From Planctomyces sp. SH-PL62 (lineage in GTDB: Bacteria > Planctomycetota > Planctomycetia > Isosphaerales > Isosphaeraceae): a stretch of DNA of 64,000 nt. The notes beneath the pieces were generated by a model. The model worked only from the letters and a program-made list of their open reading frames with translations, made no database searches and was not told the DNA's origin. A program made the translations under genes and the position numbers. Positions 18,435 to 28,200 of this stretch are shown piece after piece. The stretch is from contig NZ_CP011273.1 in assembly GCF_001610895.1 (NCBI RefSeq), positions 372,001 to 436,000 of the forward strand, written 5' to 3'. Position 1 is the first letter of the stretch. Every line of letters begins with the position of its first letter.

Positions 18435-21400
18435 TCAGGGGCCGGCGGGCGCGGGGGCCGTCGCCGGCTTGACGTCCTTGAGCGACTCCAGGTAGGCGAT
18501 CAGGTCGGCGAAGTCTCCGGGGGCGAGGCCCTCGGCCAGCCCGGGGGGCATGATCGAGACGTCGCCTCGTTTGCGATCCTCGATCCGCTCGGACTCGATC
18601 CGAACGACTTTGGCGTCGGCGTCCTGGATCTCGACGGCCTCGGCGGTCTCGGACTTGAGGACTCCGGAGACGACCCGGCCGTCGTCCAGCGCCAGGACGA
18701 CCGGCTCGTACCCGCTGGAGATCTTGGCCGAGGGGAACAGGACGGCCGTGATCAGCTCGTCTCGCGGATACTTGGCCCCGACGCTCGACAGCTCCGGCCC
18801 GACGGTCGCCCCGCCGGGGCCGACGGCGTGGCACTTGACGCAGGCGAGCCCCTTCAGGTCGTCGAAGATCACCTTCCCCTTCATCGGGTCGCCCTCCCCC
18901 TTCAGCGCCTCCACGCGGTAGGCCTCGGGGTCGAAGCCGCCGGCGGCCGGATCCTTCAGGAAGGCGTAGTCGGCCGCCCCGGCGACCGCGACCGAGAAGT
19001 CCCACGGTCCGCCGCCGTTGCCGCAGCGGATGACGATCCGATTGGCCCCCGCCTTGAGCTTCACCTCGAAGCGGTCTGACTCGGGAGAGTAGCTCCGATT
19101 CTTGGAGAAATCATAGACCGACTCGCCGTTGACCCAGACGGTCAGGGTGTCGTCCGAACCGACGACGACGGCCGCGACGCGGTCGGAGGGGCTCTCGACG
19201 TCGGCGACGCCGAAGGCCGATTGCGAGTCGCCGCCGTAGATGCGGGCCAGATTGACCCGGCCGCGAGGGTCGCGGGGCTCGAACGGTTTCCAGCCGATCT
19301 TGCGGTCGTCGAGACCGTCCATCTCGGCGTCCGGGTCGATCTCCCCGACGAGCGGGAACGGCGGCGGGGCGTCCTTCGGGAACGGGCCGGCGAGCCGCCA
19401 CGACCGGATCGGCTCGGCCACCGAGAACGACTCGCGAAGGTCGGGCAAGGCGGCGGCCGGAAGCTCGCGACGGTCGGCGAGCTGATCGAGCCGGGGGACG
19501 GACTGGTCCTTCAGCCGGGCGAGCGCGACGGCGGCCCGCTTCCGAAGAACCGGGCTCTTGTCGCCCAGGGCGCCAAGGTAGACCGGGATCGCCGCCGGGT
19601 CGGGCGTGGCGGTCAGGGCCTCGACCGCTTCGAACCGGACGTCGTCGCGGTCGGCCGCCGCGATCAGGGCGGGGACCGACGCCGGGTCGGCCAGCTTCCC
19701 CAGGGCCTCGACGGCCCGCTTGCGGACCTCCAGGGCCGGGTCTTCGAGACGGCCCCGGATCGCCGCGAGGGCCGGTCCGACGCCCACGCCCCGATTCGGG
19801 TCCGGCGACGAGGTCAGCGCCTTGATGAGGGAGGCGGGGGCCTCGCGCTTCACCTTCTCCAGCACCGCGGCCAGCGCCTCGACGGCCGCCTCGCGGACGG
19901 CCGGGGCGGGGTTGTCGAGCGTCTTGACCAGCGCGGAGGCCGCCGCGCCGGACTGGAACCGCCCGAGCGCCTCGACCACCCCCTTGCGGCGGTCGTCGCC
20001 CAGCGAGGGATCGTCCAGGACTCCCAGCAAGACCGTCGTGGCCGGCTCGCCGCCGATCGCCTCGACCGCCTGGAGGGCCGCGTCGCGAACGACCGCCGGC
20101 CCGTTCGGGTCGCGGAGGGCCGCGGCCAGATCCGGCAGGGCCTCGGCGTCTTGCAGCCCGCCGAGCGCCCGGGCGAGCGCCGCACGGGCCTCGGGATCGG
20201 CGTCCCTGGCGAATCCGGCCCGAACGAGGGCCTTCGCCTCCTGGTCATCCACCGTGGTCACGGCGTCGGCCGCGGCGATCCGGACGGCCGGCGCGGGGTC
20301 CTCGAGCCGGGCTCGGAGCGCGCCCAGGACGGTCGCGGTCTCCTCCCAGTCGACGGTCTTCGCCGGGGCCTTCCCCTTGGCGGGCTGCGTCCCCCACCAC
20401 TTGCCGTCCCACGGGGGCGTCTCGCGGGCCGCCGAGGCCAGCCGCCGCACCGCGATCGCCCGGTCGGCCGGCTCGCCGCCGCCCACCGCGAAGTCCGCCA
20501 GGACCTTCACGGCCTCCTTGCGGTAGACCCCTTCGAGGGCCAGCAGCAGCCCCTCGCGGACCTGGGCGTCGGGCGAGGCGAGGCCCTGGCCGACCTTGTC
20601 CCAGTCGCCGATCCGGGCCAGCGCCTTGCGGGCGGAGAAGGCGAGGAAGACGTCCGGGTCGGCGACCATCGGGATCAGCGCCGCCACCGACTCCGACGCG
20701 CCGAGGCGTCCCAGGGCGATGACCGCCTGGAGTCGGACGACGGGCTCGGGGTCGGAGAGCCGCTCGATCAGGGCGTCGGTCGCGATCGGTCCGAACTCCA
20801 GCCCGATCGCGCGGGCGGCCTGGGCGCGGACGTCGGCCGCCTCATCTTTCAGGGCCGCCATCAGGGGCTCGGCCCCGCGAGGGGATCGGGGGGCGATCCC
20901 GGCGACGGTCCAGGTCAGGTGGCGTTTGGCGACCTCGGGGGTCTCGGGCTTCGCCAGGGCGGCCGTCACGTCGTCGTAGGCGGCCTCGCCGTGGGCGATC
21001 AGCGCCCGCTGGGCGCGGAGTCGCTCGGACCGCGCGGGGTGGTCGAGCTGGGCGATCAGCGCGGGGACGGGATCGGCGTCGGAGCCTCGGGGCTTCGTCG
21101 CGATCGGCCCGCCCGCCTCGTCGGGCGTGACGGCGTACACGCGGCCGAGCATGTCCTTCTTCTCGCCCCAGCCTCCCATCGACCAGTCGGCGACGTACAT
21201 CGTCCGGCCGTCGTGCGAGAGGGCCAGGTCGATCGGCCGGAAGTCCTCGACCTCGCCGGGCTGGACGAAGTCGATCACGTCGGCCACCTCGAAGCTCGCC
21301 CCTTTGGGCTTGAACCGGAAGGCCCGCACGGCGCGTTTGCCCCACTCGGCCCAGAAGGCCCGGCCGCGGTACTCCTCGGGCCAGGCGTCTTCCTCATAGA

Positions 21401-22243
21401 CGACGCCGCCGCAGGGGGAGCCGCCGCCGTATTCGGCCATGTGGGGGAGGATCCTGTCCTTGCGGTCGTGGTAGTCGAACGGATAGCCGTAGTAGCCGCC
21501 GTCGACGTGGTGGACGACCCGCGTCCACCAGCCGAGGCCGTCGTCGGTGTTGTCGTAGGTGAACAGGTCGTCGCGGGCGTCGAGGTTCGGCTCCAGGTGG
21601 TTGCGGGTGCCGTTGGAGAGGACCTCCAGGTCGGTCCCGTCGGGGCGGCAGCGGACCACGCCCCCCCCTTGAGCTGGATCGTCCGGCCGTCCGGCCCCGT
21701 CGCCTTCGGGACGCCCTTGTCCCCCACGGAGATATAAAGATAGCCGTCCATGCCGATTTGAATGCCCGAGACGATGTGGTCGTTGAGCATGTTCGGGAAG
21801 CCGGGGCCGACGCCCATGTCGGTGAACAGCTCCTTGCGCTCGTCGGCCTTGCCGTCGCCGTCGGTGTCGCGGAGGACGGTCAGGTTGGGCATGTTCATGA
21901 CGTAGAGCGCGCCGTCGCGCCAGAGCATCCCGAAGACGGCGTTGAGCCCCTCGGCGAAGACGGTCGGCTCCTGGCCGGGGCGGAACAGCAGGACGCGGTC
22001 GATGGGCTTGTCGGCCGGCCCGATCTGGTCCATCGGGTCCTCGCCGACGAACAGCGAGCCGTCCGGGGCCGTCGCCAGCTGGCACGGGTACGAGACCGCC
22101 GGCACCGCCGCGACCAGGCGGATCTTGAACCCGTCGGGCACCTTGGGCAGGTCTCCTCGGGCCGGGGCGGCGAGGGCCAGGCCGAGCAGAAGGGCGACCG
22201 GGGCGGCGAGCCGCGAGGCGCGCGGGAGGGGGGCCGAGGGCAT
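18435..22243 (-). CDS. PVC-type propeller/HEAT-repeat cytochrome c protein, apparent 1-nt frameshift
   Basis: About 1269 residues if one base is restored. It has a signal peptide (LAAPVALLLGLALAAPARG), then a beta-propeller dehydrogenase-like part (KVPDGFKIRLVAAVPAVSYP, LRDTDGDGKADERKELF, VVRCRPDGTDLEV). HEAT-like repeats rich in RIAAADAV and VRLQAVIALGRLG elements occupy the centre, then a lectin-like module, and a haem domain with CVKCH and the family ending PPGLAEGLAPGDFADLIAYL. The frame breaks in a run of eight G (coding strand) at 21661-21668; nine G would join IQLKGG to VVRCRPDG. Everything downstream is intact, so this is most likely a homopolymer error or very recent mutation. Probably periplasmic carbohydrate oxidation; substrate unknown. 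Confidence 0.88.
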
Positions 22244-22477
22244 GGGGCGGGCGTCCTGTGGGGGGGCGAATGACCGGAAGACGAGGGATGGCGACGATTG
22301 TACAACCGTTGTCGAACCGGCCGCAACCTTGGCGCGGGCCTCGCGAAGACGCGATCGACGGCGGCCTCGGCGAACCGCGCGGCGGCTCGCGCCGTCTTTT
22401 CTTAGACTGGGGATCGTCGATGTCGGGGGGAGGACCCCGGTCGCGACGCTTTCGCGGCGAGGTTCAGGGAGGGGCGC

Positions 22478-23704
22478 ATGGTGGAGAGCGGTGATGGGGT
22501 CGTGGTCTCGATCGATCGACGGGCCGTGGAGGGGACGGCGGCCGCCGTGCTGGCGGCGCTCAGCGTGTCGCACATGCTCAACGACGCGATGCAGTCGCTG
22601 ATGCCTGCGGTCTATCCGCTGCTGAAGGTCAAGTACGCGCTGACGTTCACCCAGGTGGGGCTGATCACGTTCACCTTCCAGGCGACGGCGTCGCTGTTGC
22701 AGCCGGTGGTCGGGATCTCGACGGATCGTCGGCCGCGGCCGTTCTCGCTCGCCTTCGGGATGATCTTCACCTTCGTCGGCCTGCTGATGCTCGCCGGGGC
22801 GAACCGGTTCGGGGCGATCCTGCTGGCCTCCGGGCTCGTGGGGGTGGGCTCGTCGGTGTTCCACCCGGAGGCTTCGCGCGTGGCCCGGCTGGCGTCCGGG
22901 GGGCGGCACGGCTTCGCGCAGTCCTTCTTCCAGGTCGGCGGCAACGCGGGGACGGCGCTCGGGCCGTTGCTGGCGGCCTACGTCGTCATGCCGTTCGGCC
23001 AGGGGAGCATCGCCTGGTGCTCGGCCGCCGCCTTGACGGCCATCGCCATCCTCTACGCGGTGGGACGTTGGTACGACCGCCGGCTGGTCGCGGGCCGGGC
23101 GGTCGCGGCGCGAGCGACCGCCGGCCCTCGCGAGGGGCTGTCGCGGGCCCGCGTGGGCTGGGCCGTCGCGATCCTGCTGGTCCTGGTCTTCTCCAAGTAT
23201 TTCTACATGGCCAGCCTGGGGAGCTACTACACCTTCTACCTGATCGACAAGTTCGGCGTCTCGGTCGAATCGTCGCAGCTTTATTTGTTCGTGTTTCTGG
23301 GGGCGGTGGCGGCCGGTACGCTGGCGGGCGGGCCGATCGGCGATCGGATCGGGTTCAAGGCGGTGATCTGGGGCTCGATCCTGGGCGTCGTCCCGTTCAC
23401 GCTGGTCTTGCCTTATGCGAACCTCTTCTGGACGGTCGTCCTGACGGTCCCGATCGGGGTGGTGCTGGCCTCGGCGTTCTCGGCCATCATCGTCTACGCG
23501 CAGGAGCTGCTCCCCAGCCGCGTGGGGCTGGTGGCGGGCCTCTTCTTCGGATTCGCCTTCGGCATGGGGGGCCTCGGCGCCGCCGTGCTCGGGGTGCTCG
23601 CCGACCGCACGAGCATCGAGTACGTCTACCACGTCTGCTCGTTCCTGCCCCTGATCGGCGTGCTGACCGCCTTCCTGCCGGACCTGAAGGCGAAGCCGGC
23701 CTGA
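22478..23704 (+). CDS. MFS transporter, fosmidomycin-resistance (Fsr) type
   Basis: A 408-residue inner-membrane carrier. The signature SVSHMLNDAMQSLMPAVYPL at the start of helix 1, followed by SSVFHPEASRVARLASGGRH and SFFQVGGNAGTALGPLLAAY, matches the Fsr branch of the major facilitator superfamily, which exports fosmidomycin in E. coli. About twelve hydrophobic segments are visible. The ATG follows agggagg. Divergent from the HEAT/cytochrome gene; the 230 nt between hold both promoters. Natural substrate is unknown. Confidence 0.9.
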   Translation: MVESGDGVVVSIDRRAVEGTAAAVLAALSVSHMLNDAMQSLMPAVYPLLKVKYALTFTQVGLITFTFQATASLLQPVVGISTDRRPRPFSLAFGMIFTFVGLLMLAGANRFGAILLASGLVGVGSSVFHPEASRVARLASGGRHGFAQSFFQVGGNAGTALGPLLAAYVVMPFGQGSIAWCSAAALTAIAILYAVGRWYDRRLVAGRAVAARATAGPREGLSRARVGWAVAILLVLVFSKYFYMASLGSYYTFYLIDKFGVSVESSQLYLFVFLGAVAAGTLAGGPIGDRIGFKAVIWGSILGVVPFTLVLPYANLFWTVVLTVPIGVVLASAFSAIIVYAQELLPSRVGLVAGLFFGFAFGMGGLGAAVLGVLADRTSIEYVYHVCSFLPLIGVLTAFLPDLKAKPA

Positions 23705-23737
23705 CCGTCGAGGCCGGCGGCGATGAGCGCCGGCCGC

Positions 23738-24328
23738 CTACTCCCCGCCGAAGTGCCCGAAGGCCAGCCGCATCCCCTGGAGCACGACCAGGCCCGTCGC
23801 CAGGCAGCCGGTCAGGATCACGAATCGACCCAGGCCGGGGCGGCGGCGCTCGACCACCTCGCCGACGACGACCACGAAGGCGACGACCGAGAACTTGAAC
23901 ACGGTCATCCCCGCGATGTCCCACCTGACGAAGACGAACTGGGCGATCGGGTTCGACTCGTAGAATTTCGGGTGGGCTCGCAGCAGGTGATGGGTCGTCA
24001 TCAGGTCGGCCACGCTGAGCAGGACCAGGGCGAGGATCTCGGCCTCCAGGACGTTGCCGCGACGGGCCGTCTCGTGGAAGAAGCCCCGCCAGAAGGACCT
24101 CGTCGGACGCGGCGCGGGGACCGGCGAGGGCTCCGGGGCCGGGATCGCGGCCGGCGGCGATTCCGCCAGCGCGTAGGGCTCCGGCGCGGTCCCGCGCGGC
24201 GCCCGCTGGACGGCCCCGCAGTGCGGGCAACGCCCCCGCCCCCCCGCGACGATCGCCGGCGCGACCACGATCAGGCCGCACCATTCGCACGGGAACCGGA
24301 CGTTCCCCGCCTCGTCCCCCGTCGTCAT
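23738..24328 (-). CDS. Zinc-ribbon plus DUF5658-type membrane protein
   Basis: A 196-residue protein. Residues about 10-45 form a four-cysteine ribbon (FPCEWCGLI and GRCPHCGAVQ). A Pro-rich linker follows, then three or four membrane segments with LVLLSVADLMTTHHLLRAHP and YESNPIAQFVFVRWDIAGM, typical of DUF5658. The Asp in helix 1 and the NPIAQ motif are the conserved points. The ATG at 24328 follows GGGGAGG; an upstream in-frame extension overlaps the MarR promoter and is unlikely. Function unknown. Convergent with the Fsr transporter gene and divergent from the MarR gene. Confidence 0.8.
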   Translation of the reverse strand: MTTGDEAGNVRFPCEWCGLIVVAPAIVAGGRGRCPHCGAVQRAPRGTAPEPYALAESPPAAIPAPEPSPVPAPRPTRSFWRGFFHETARRGNVLEAEILALVLLSVADLMTTHHLLRAHPKFYESNPIAQFVFVRWDIAGMTVFKFSVVAFVVVVGEVVERRRPGLGRFVILTGCLATGLVVLQGMRLAFGHFGGE

Positions 24329-24411
24329 CGAAGAACCTCCCCGGCCCTCGGCCGACCGCCGATCACACCATGCACGCCCCCGCCCCGTCCAGCGGAATCC
24401 GTCGCCGAAGG

Positions 24412-24440
24412 TTGACTCGACGATAGTTGACGTGTAAATT
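24412..24440 (+). promoter_or_regulatory. Promoter of the marR-pirin-doxX group
   Basis: TTGACT (24412-24417) and TAAATT (24435-24440) are separated by exactly 17 nt, in a short AT-rich island about 45 nt ahead of the marR start. This fits a housekeeping sigma promoter. Confidence 0.65.
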
Positions 24441-24453
24441 AAATACGGGTCAA
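24427..24453 (+). promoter_or_regulatory. Palindrome over the -10 box, likely MarR operator
   Basis: An imperfect inverted repeat with arms ttgacgtgta (24427-24436) and tacgggtcaa (24444-24453), 8 of 10 positions pairing, with a 7-nt AT spacer. It covers the -10 box of the promoter of the MarR gene, so the regulator probably represses its own operon. Operator assignment is inference from position and symmetry. Confidence 0.55.
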
Positions 24454-24482
24454 GCAAGTGGGTCGTGATGGGGGAGGCGGTC

Positions 24483-24959
24483 ATGTCGGGGAGCGACCTG
24501 GGGCGGAGGATCGGCAAGCGGGAGCCGTTCGGCGCGAAGGAGGAGGCGGCGATGCTGAATCTCGTGAGGACGGCGGATCGCGTGCAGTCGCACGCCGGGA
24601 GGCTGCTCCGCGAGCACGGCCTGTCGCACGCCCAGTACAACGTCCTGCGGATCCTCCGGGGGCTCGGCGGGCCGACGCCGATCCTGGAGATCGCCGAGCG
24701 GATGCTCACGGAGACCCCCGGAATCACCGGCCTGATCGATCGCCTGGAGAAGCTGGAGATGGTCGAGCGCCGACGCTGCGAAAGCGACCGGCGAGTGATC
24801 CACGTGGTCATCACGCCCAGGGGCGAGGCGGTCCTCAAGGGGCTGGACGCCCCCCTCAAGGAGTTGCAGGCCCGCGTCTGCTCGCCGCTGACCGCGACCG
24901 AGCTGGACGCCTTCGTCCGCCTGCTGGACAAGGTCCGCGAGCCGCTCGAAGGGCCGTAG
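24483..24959 (+). CDS. MarR family transcriptional regulator
   Basis: A 158-residue winged-helix regulator. The recognition-helix region is TPGITGLIDRLEKLEMVERR and the wing follows in CESDRRVIHVVITPRGEAVL, the usual MarR pattern. The helix HGLSHAQYNVLRILRGLGG lies before it. I chose the ATG at 24483 because a gggggagg site precedes it by the right distance; a GTG and ATG slightly upstream are possible. It heads a probable operon with a pirin and a DoxX protein, a combination often tied to electrophile or quinone stress. The ligand is unknown. Confidence 0.9.
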   Translation: MSGSDLGRRIGKREPFGAKEEAAMLNLVRTADRVQSHAGRLLREHGLSHAQYNVLRILRGLGGPTPILEIAERMLTETPGITGLIDRLEKLEMVERRRCESDRRVIHVVITPRGEAVLKGLDAPLKELQARVCSPLTATELDAFVRLLDKVREPLEGP

Positions 24960-25027
24960 CGCCGGGGGAGCCCTGGGCGTCGACCGGTGGTTTCCAACGC
25001 ACGCGATTCATATGAGGAGTTCGAGCC

Positions 25028-25726
25028 ATGATCACGATTCGTAAGGCGGCTGACAGAGGCGGCGCCGACTACGGCTGGCTGCAGACGGCCTACACCTTCT
25101 CATTCAACACGTATCACGACCCCGAGCACATGGGGTTCCGCGTCCTTCGCGTCATCAACGAGGACGTGATCCAGGGCGGCGGCGGGTTCGGCGAGCACGG
25201 GCACCGCGACATGGAGATCGTCACCTACGTCCTCTCCGGGGCGCTGGGCCATCGCGACAGCATGGGCCACGCGTCGGAGCTTCGGGCCGGCGAATTCCAG
25301 CGCATGACCGCCGGCAAGGGGGTGCGGCACAGCGAGATGAACGCGTCGGCCGACGAACCGGTCCACCTCTATCAGATCTGGCTCCTGCCCGATCGACGGG
25401 GGTTGGAGCCCGGTTACGAACAGAAGGCGTTCCCCGAGGCCGACCGGCGCGGCGCGTGGCAGCTCGTCGCCTCGCCCGACGGCCTCGACGGCTCGCTCCG
25501 GATCCATCAGGATGCGTCGATCTACCTGGCGAACCTCGACGCCGACGCCGCGCTGAGCCGCCCGCTCGACGACGGCCGCCACGCCTGGCTCCAGGTCCTG
25601 AAGGGCTCCGTCGAGATCGACGGCCAGACCCTCGACGCCGGCGACGGCGCGTCCGTCAGCCGCCAATCGTCCCTCGACCTCCGGGCCGTCCAGCCCGCCG
25701 AGGTCATGCTCTTCGACCTCGCCTGA
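25028..25726 (+). CDS. Pirin family protein
   Basis: A 232-residue double cupin. The metal site of the pirin N-terminal cupin is visible: His57 and His59 in GEHGHRDMEIVTYVLSG, and His101 and Glu103 in GKGVRHSEMNA. The length and the opening MITIRKAADR match bacterial YhhW-type proteins, some of which cleave quercetin with an iron or other divalent metal. The ATG follows gagg. It starts 68 nt after the MarR gene and is probably in the same transcript, so it is expected to be induced by the MarR ligand. Quercetinase activity is not proven from sequence. Confidence 0.92.
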   Translation: MITIRKAADRGGADYGWLQTAYTFSFNTYHDPEHMGFRVLRVINEDVIQGGGGFGEHGHRDMEIVTYVLSGALGHRDSMGHASELRAGEFQRMTAGKGVRHSEMNASADEPVHLYQIWLLPDRRGLEPGYEQKAFPEADRRGAWQLVASPDGLDGSLRIHQDASIYLANLDADAALSRPLDDGRHAWLQVLKGSVEIDGQTLDAGDGASVSRQSSLDLRAVQPAEVMLFDLA

Positions 25727-25820
25727 GCCGAGGCCGCGAACACTCAAAGCCGACTTATGTCGATGCGAGGCCGGATCGAGAGGGCGAGCACGGAGATCGT
25801 CGCTTTCTCGCTTCCTCCGC

Positions 25821-25880
25821 GATGATGGTCCCCCTCATCCGGCCCTTCGGGTCACCTTCCCCCACCAGGGGGAAGGGGTG
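25821..25880. repeat. Dispersed palindromic repeat family A, copy 2
   Basis: The segment gatgatggtccccctcatcc, then ggcccttcgggtcacc and ttcccccaccagggggaagg, is the family in inverted orientation. It lies between the pirin and DoxX genes, so it may affect readthrough or stability inside the operon. Confidence 0.65.
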
Positions 25881-25925
25881 TTTGCCTAAAACGGTTTCAG
25901 GTTTTCATGTCCGCAGGAGTTTCTC

Positions 25926-26369
25926 ATGCATCCGACGATTCAGGGTCTGCTGAGCGTGGCGGGGCGGGTGGCGCTTTCGACGATCTTTCTGCTGAGCGCG
26001 GTCGGGAACAAGATCCCGAACTACGGCGCGGTGACCGAGTACATGGCGTCGCACGGCGTCCCGGCGCCCGGGCTGCTGCTCGCGCCAGCGATCCTCTTCC
26101 TGGTCGCCGGGAGCGTCTCCGTGGTCCTCGGGTACAAGACGCGGATCGGCGCCCTGCTGCTGTTCCTGTTCCTCGTGCCGACGACGTACTACTTCCACGA
26201 CTTCTGGAACCTGAGCGGCGATGCGGCCCAGCAGCAGACGATCCAGTTCATGAAGAATCTGTCGATGGCCGGCGCGATGCTTTTCCTGATCGCCAACGGC
26301 GGCGGGGCCTGGAGCCTCGACGGCCGCCGGAAGGCGGAGCGGGTCGTCGCGGTCGAGCCCGCCGCCTGA
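25926..26369 (+). CDS. DoxX family membrane protein
   Basis: A 147-residue protein with four hydrophobic segments: GRVALSTIFLLSAVGNKI near the N-terminus, LLLAPAILFLVAGSVSVVLG, GALLLFLFLVPTTYYFH, and MAGAMLFLIANGG. This is the DoxX four-helix pattern, including the conserved FxxxAVGNK and FHDFWN segments. The ATG follows aggag. It lies 200 nt after the pirin gene with a repeat copy between. DoxX proteins are linked to redox and sulfur stress; the exact reaction here is unknown. Confidence 0.88.
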   Translation: MHPTIQGLLSVAGRVALSTIFLLSAVGNKIPNYGAVTEYMASHGVPAPGLLLAPAILFLVAGSVSVVLGYKTRIGALLLFLFLVPTTYYFHDFWNLSGDAAQQQTIQFMKNLSMAGAMLFLIANGGGAWSLDGRRKAERVVAVEPAA

Positions 26370-26407
26370 CGCCCCGCTCGCGACGTCTTCGTCGGGGCCG
26401 GATCGCG

Positions 26408-28011
26408 TCAGGGGAGGATCCGGGCCCCGACGGCCGAGTTGACGTCCAGGGCGTCGCGGCGATGGCGGACGATGGCGTCTCGGTAGCCCCGCACCCGCTC
26501 GTTGAAGTCGCGCTGGGCGTTGAGGAACTCGACGATGTTGGTCTCGCCTCCCTGCCAGCGTCGATAGGCGGCGTCGCGGACGCGGCGGGCGGCGGGGAGG
26601 ATCTGGCGCTCGGATTCGAGCATGGCCTGGCGGCTCAACTCGAATTCGTGGGCGATCTCGGCGACCTCGTCCTGGACCTGCCGTTCCAGGCGGGCCAGTT
26701 CGATGCGGGTCTGGTCGACGTTGAACCGGGCGCGGGCGATGTTCCCCTGGTTGCGGTTGTAGACCGGCAGCGGCGCCGTCAGGCCGACCGCCCATGATCG
26801 CGCGGGCTTGAGGCCGTCCGGGGTGTTGTCCTGGAAGGTGTAGGGCTGGTAGAGGAGGTAGAAGTCCGAGAGTCGCGAGCGCTCGGCGAGGCGGACGTCG
26901 GCGTGCGAGCGCATGACCCCCAGCCGCTGGGCGGCCAGGTCGGGCCGACGCTCCATCGCGACGGCGATCAGCTCGGCCTCGGCCATCGGCAGCGGGCGTT
27001 CGTCGCGGAGCTTGTCGTGGATCTCGATCGAGAGGGCCTGGTCGCGGGGGATGTTCAGGACCTGGGCCAGCGAGCGCGTGGTTCGCACGACCGCCTGGCT
27101 CGCCTCGCGGACCTGGAGCCTGGCGACCTCGCTCTGGGCGCGAAGGGCGAAGACCGGGTCTTCGGCGATCTGCTGCTTGTCCAACAAGTCTTCGTTGATG
27201 GAGAGGAGGCGATCGATCCCCTCCTGATACTTCAGGCTGTACTCTCGCGTCAGCGTGGCCGCGGCGACGTCGATGAAGGCCGTGTAGAGGTTGTCGATCA
27301 GGCGGCGGACGGCGTCCTGGAGCTGGGCCTCCACGGCGCGTTTGGCGACCTCGGCGACCTGGAGCCGGGCCTGCCGCTTCCGGTTGACGTCGAGCGGGTG
27401 GGTGATGTTGATGTCGTACTGGGTCTGGCCGCCGGGCCGCTCGCGGTTGAAACTTCCATACGGGACGAGCTGGGCGTCGGCGTAGAAGATGGGGTTGGCG
27501 CGGAGGCCGGCGGTGAGGACGTCGGCCTCGGCCATCGGGACCTCGTACTTCAGCGCCAGCAGGTCGAGGTTCTGCTGGAGGAGCAGGTTGACGGCGTCGT
27601 CGAGCGACAGGCCGGTCTCGGGCCCGACGGGGACGTCGGCGGCCGGCAGGTCGAGCGCGCCGTAAGCGGGCACGTCGGCCTCGGGGATCGCCGGGATGCG
27701 GAAGTCCGGGAGCCCCTCGCGGCGGATGCGGGTCGGGGGGGCGTGCCGGAGTCCAGCGGAGCCCGGGTGTTCGACGGGCCCGGGCGCCCGCCGATGACGG
27801 CCGACTCGACCTGGAACGGTGAGAATCCCGAGGCCCCCACCGCCGGCCCGAGCGCGCTCCGGCCCTCGCTGACGCCGGGCGGGTCGGGGACGTCGAATTC
27901 CGGGGTCTGGCCGAGGGCCGTCGAGGCGGTCGCCAGCCTCAACAGCCCGACCGCCAACGCCTGGCCGATGACGGATCGGCCGCGCCGCACCGCCGCGATT
28001 CGATGGAACAT
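26408..28011 (-). CDS. TolC family outer-membrane protein, apparent 1-nt frameshift
   Basis: About 534 residues when one base is restored. The first piece has a signal peptide (GLLRLATASTALGQ) and a linker up to APLDSGTPP. The second begins TRIRREGLPDFRIPAIPEAD and continues through the TolC core: SLDDAVNLLLQQNLDLLALK, VGLTAPLPVYNRNQGNIARA, and the C-terminal coiled coil ending GGETNIVEFLNAQRDFN. The break is in a run of seven G on the plus strand (27735-27741), where eight would restore the frame. It resembles CusC/CzcC-type efflux channels, but no RND pump or adaptor gene is nearby. It follows the riboswitch-linked DUF4465 gene on the same strand. Confidence 0.85.
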
Positions 28012-28200
28012 CCTGGGCCCACTCCTGGGACGGCTCCGCCGTCGCCCGCGATCCGCCGGATCGCCGAGGCGAGGTCCGCCCCGGCGCGTCGTTTCGGTTC
28101 GTTCCAGGTATCGGTTCCCGGAGTCCCCCCGGTTTAGCGGGTTCCTTTCAACTTCCTGCGCCTGTGGATTCTGCCTGAAGCGCCAGGAGCGCCGAGAGCG

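Noticed and set aside
19221-21737. Open frame opposite the first HEAT/cytochrome gene
   Set aside because: Low-complexity Arg/Gly/Asp sequence, antisense shadow.
22296-22312. ttgtacaa palindrome between the cytochrome and Fsr genes
   Set aside because: Only 8 bp and unsupported by other promoter signals.
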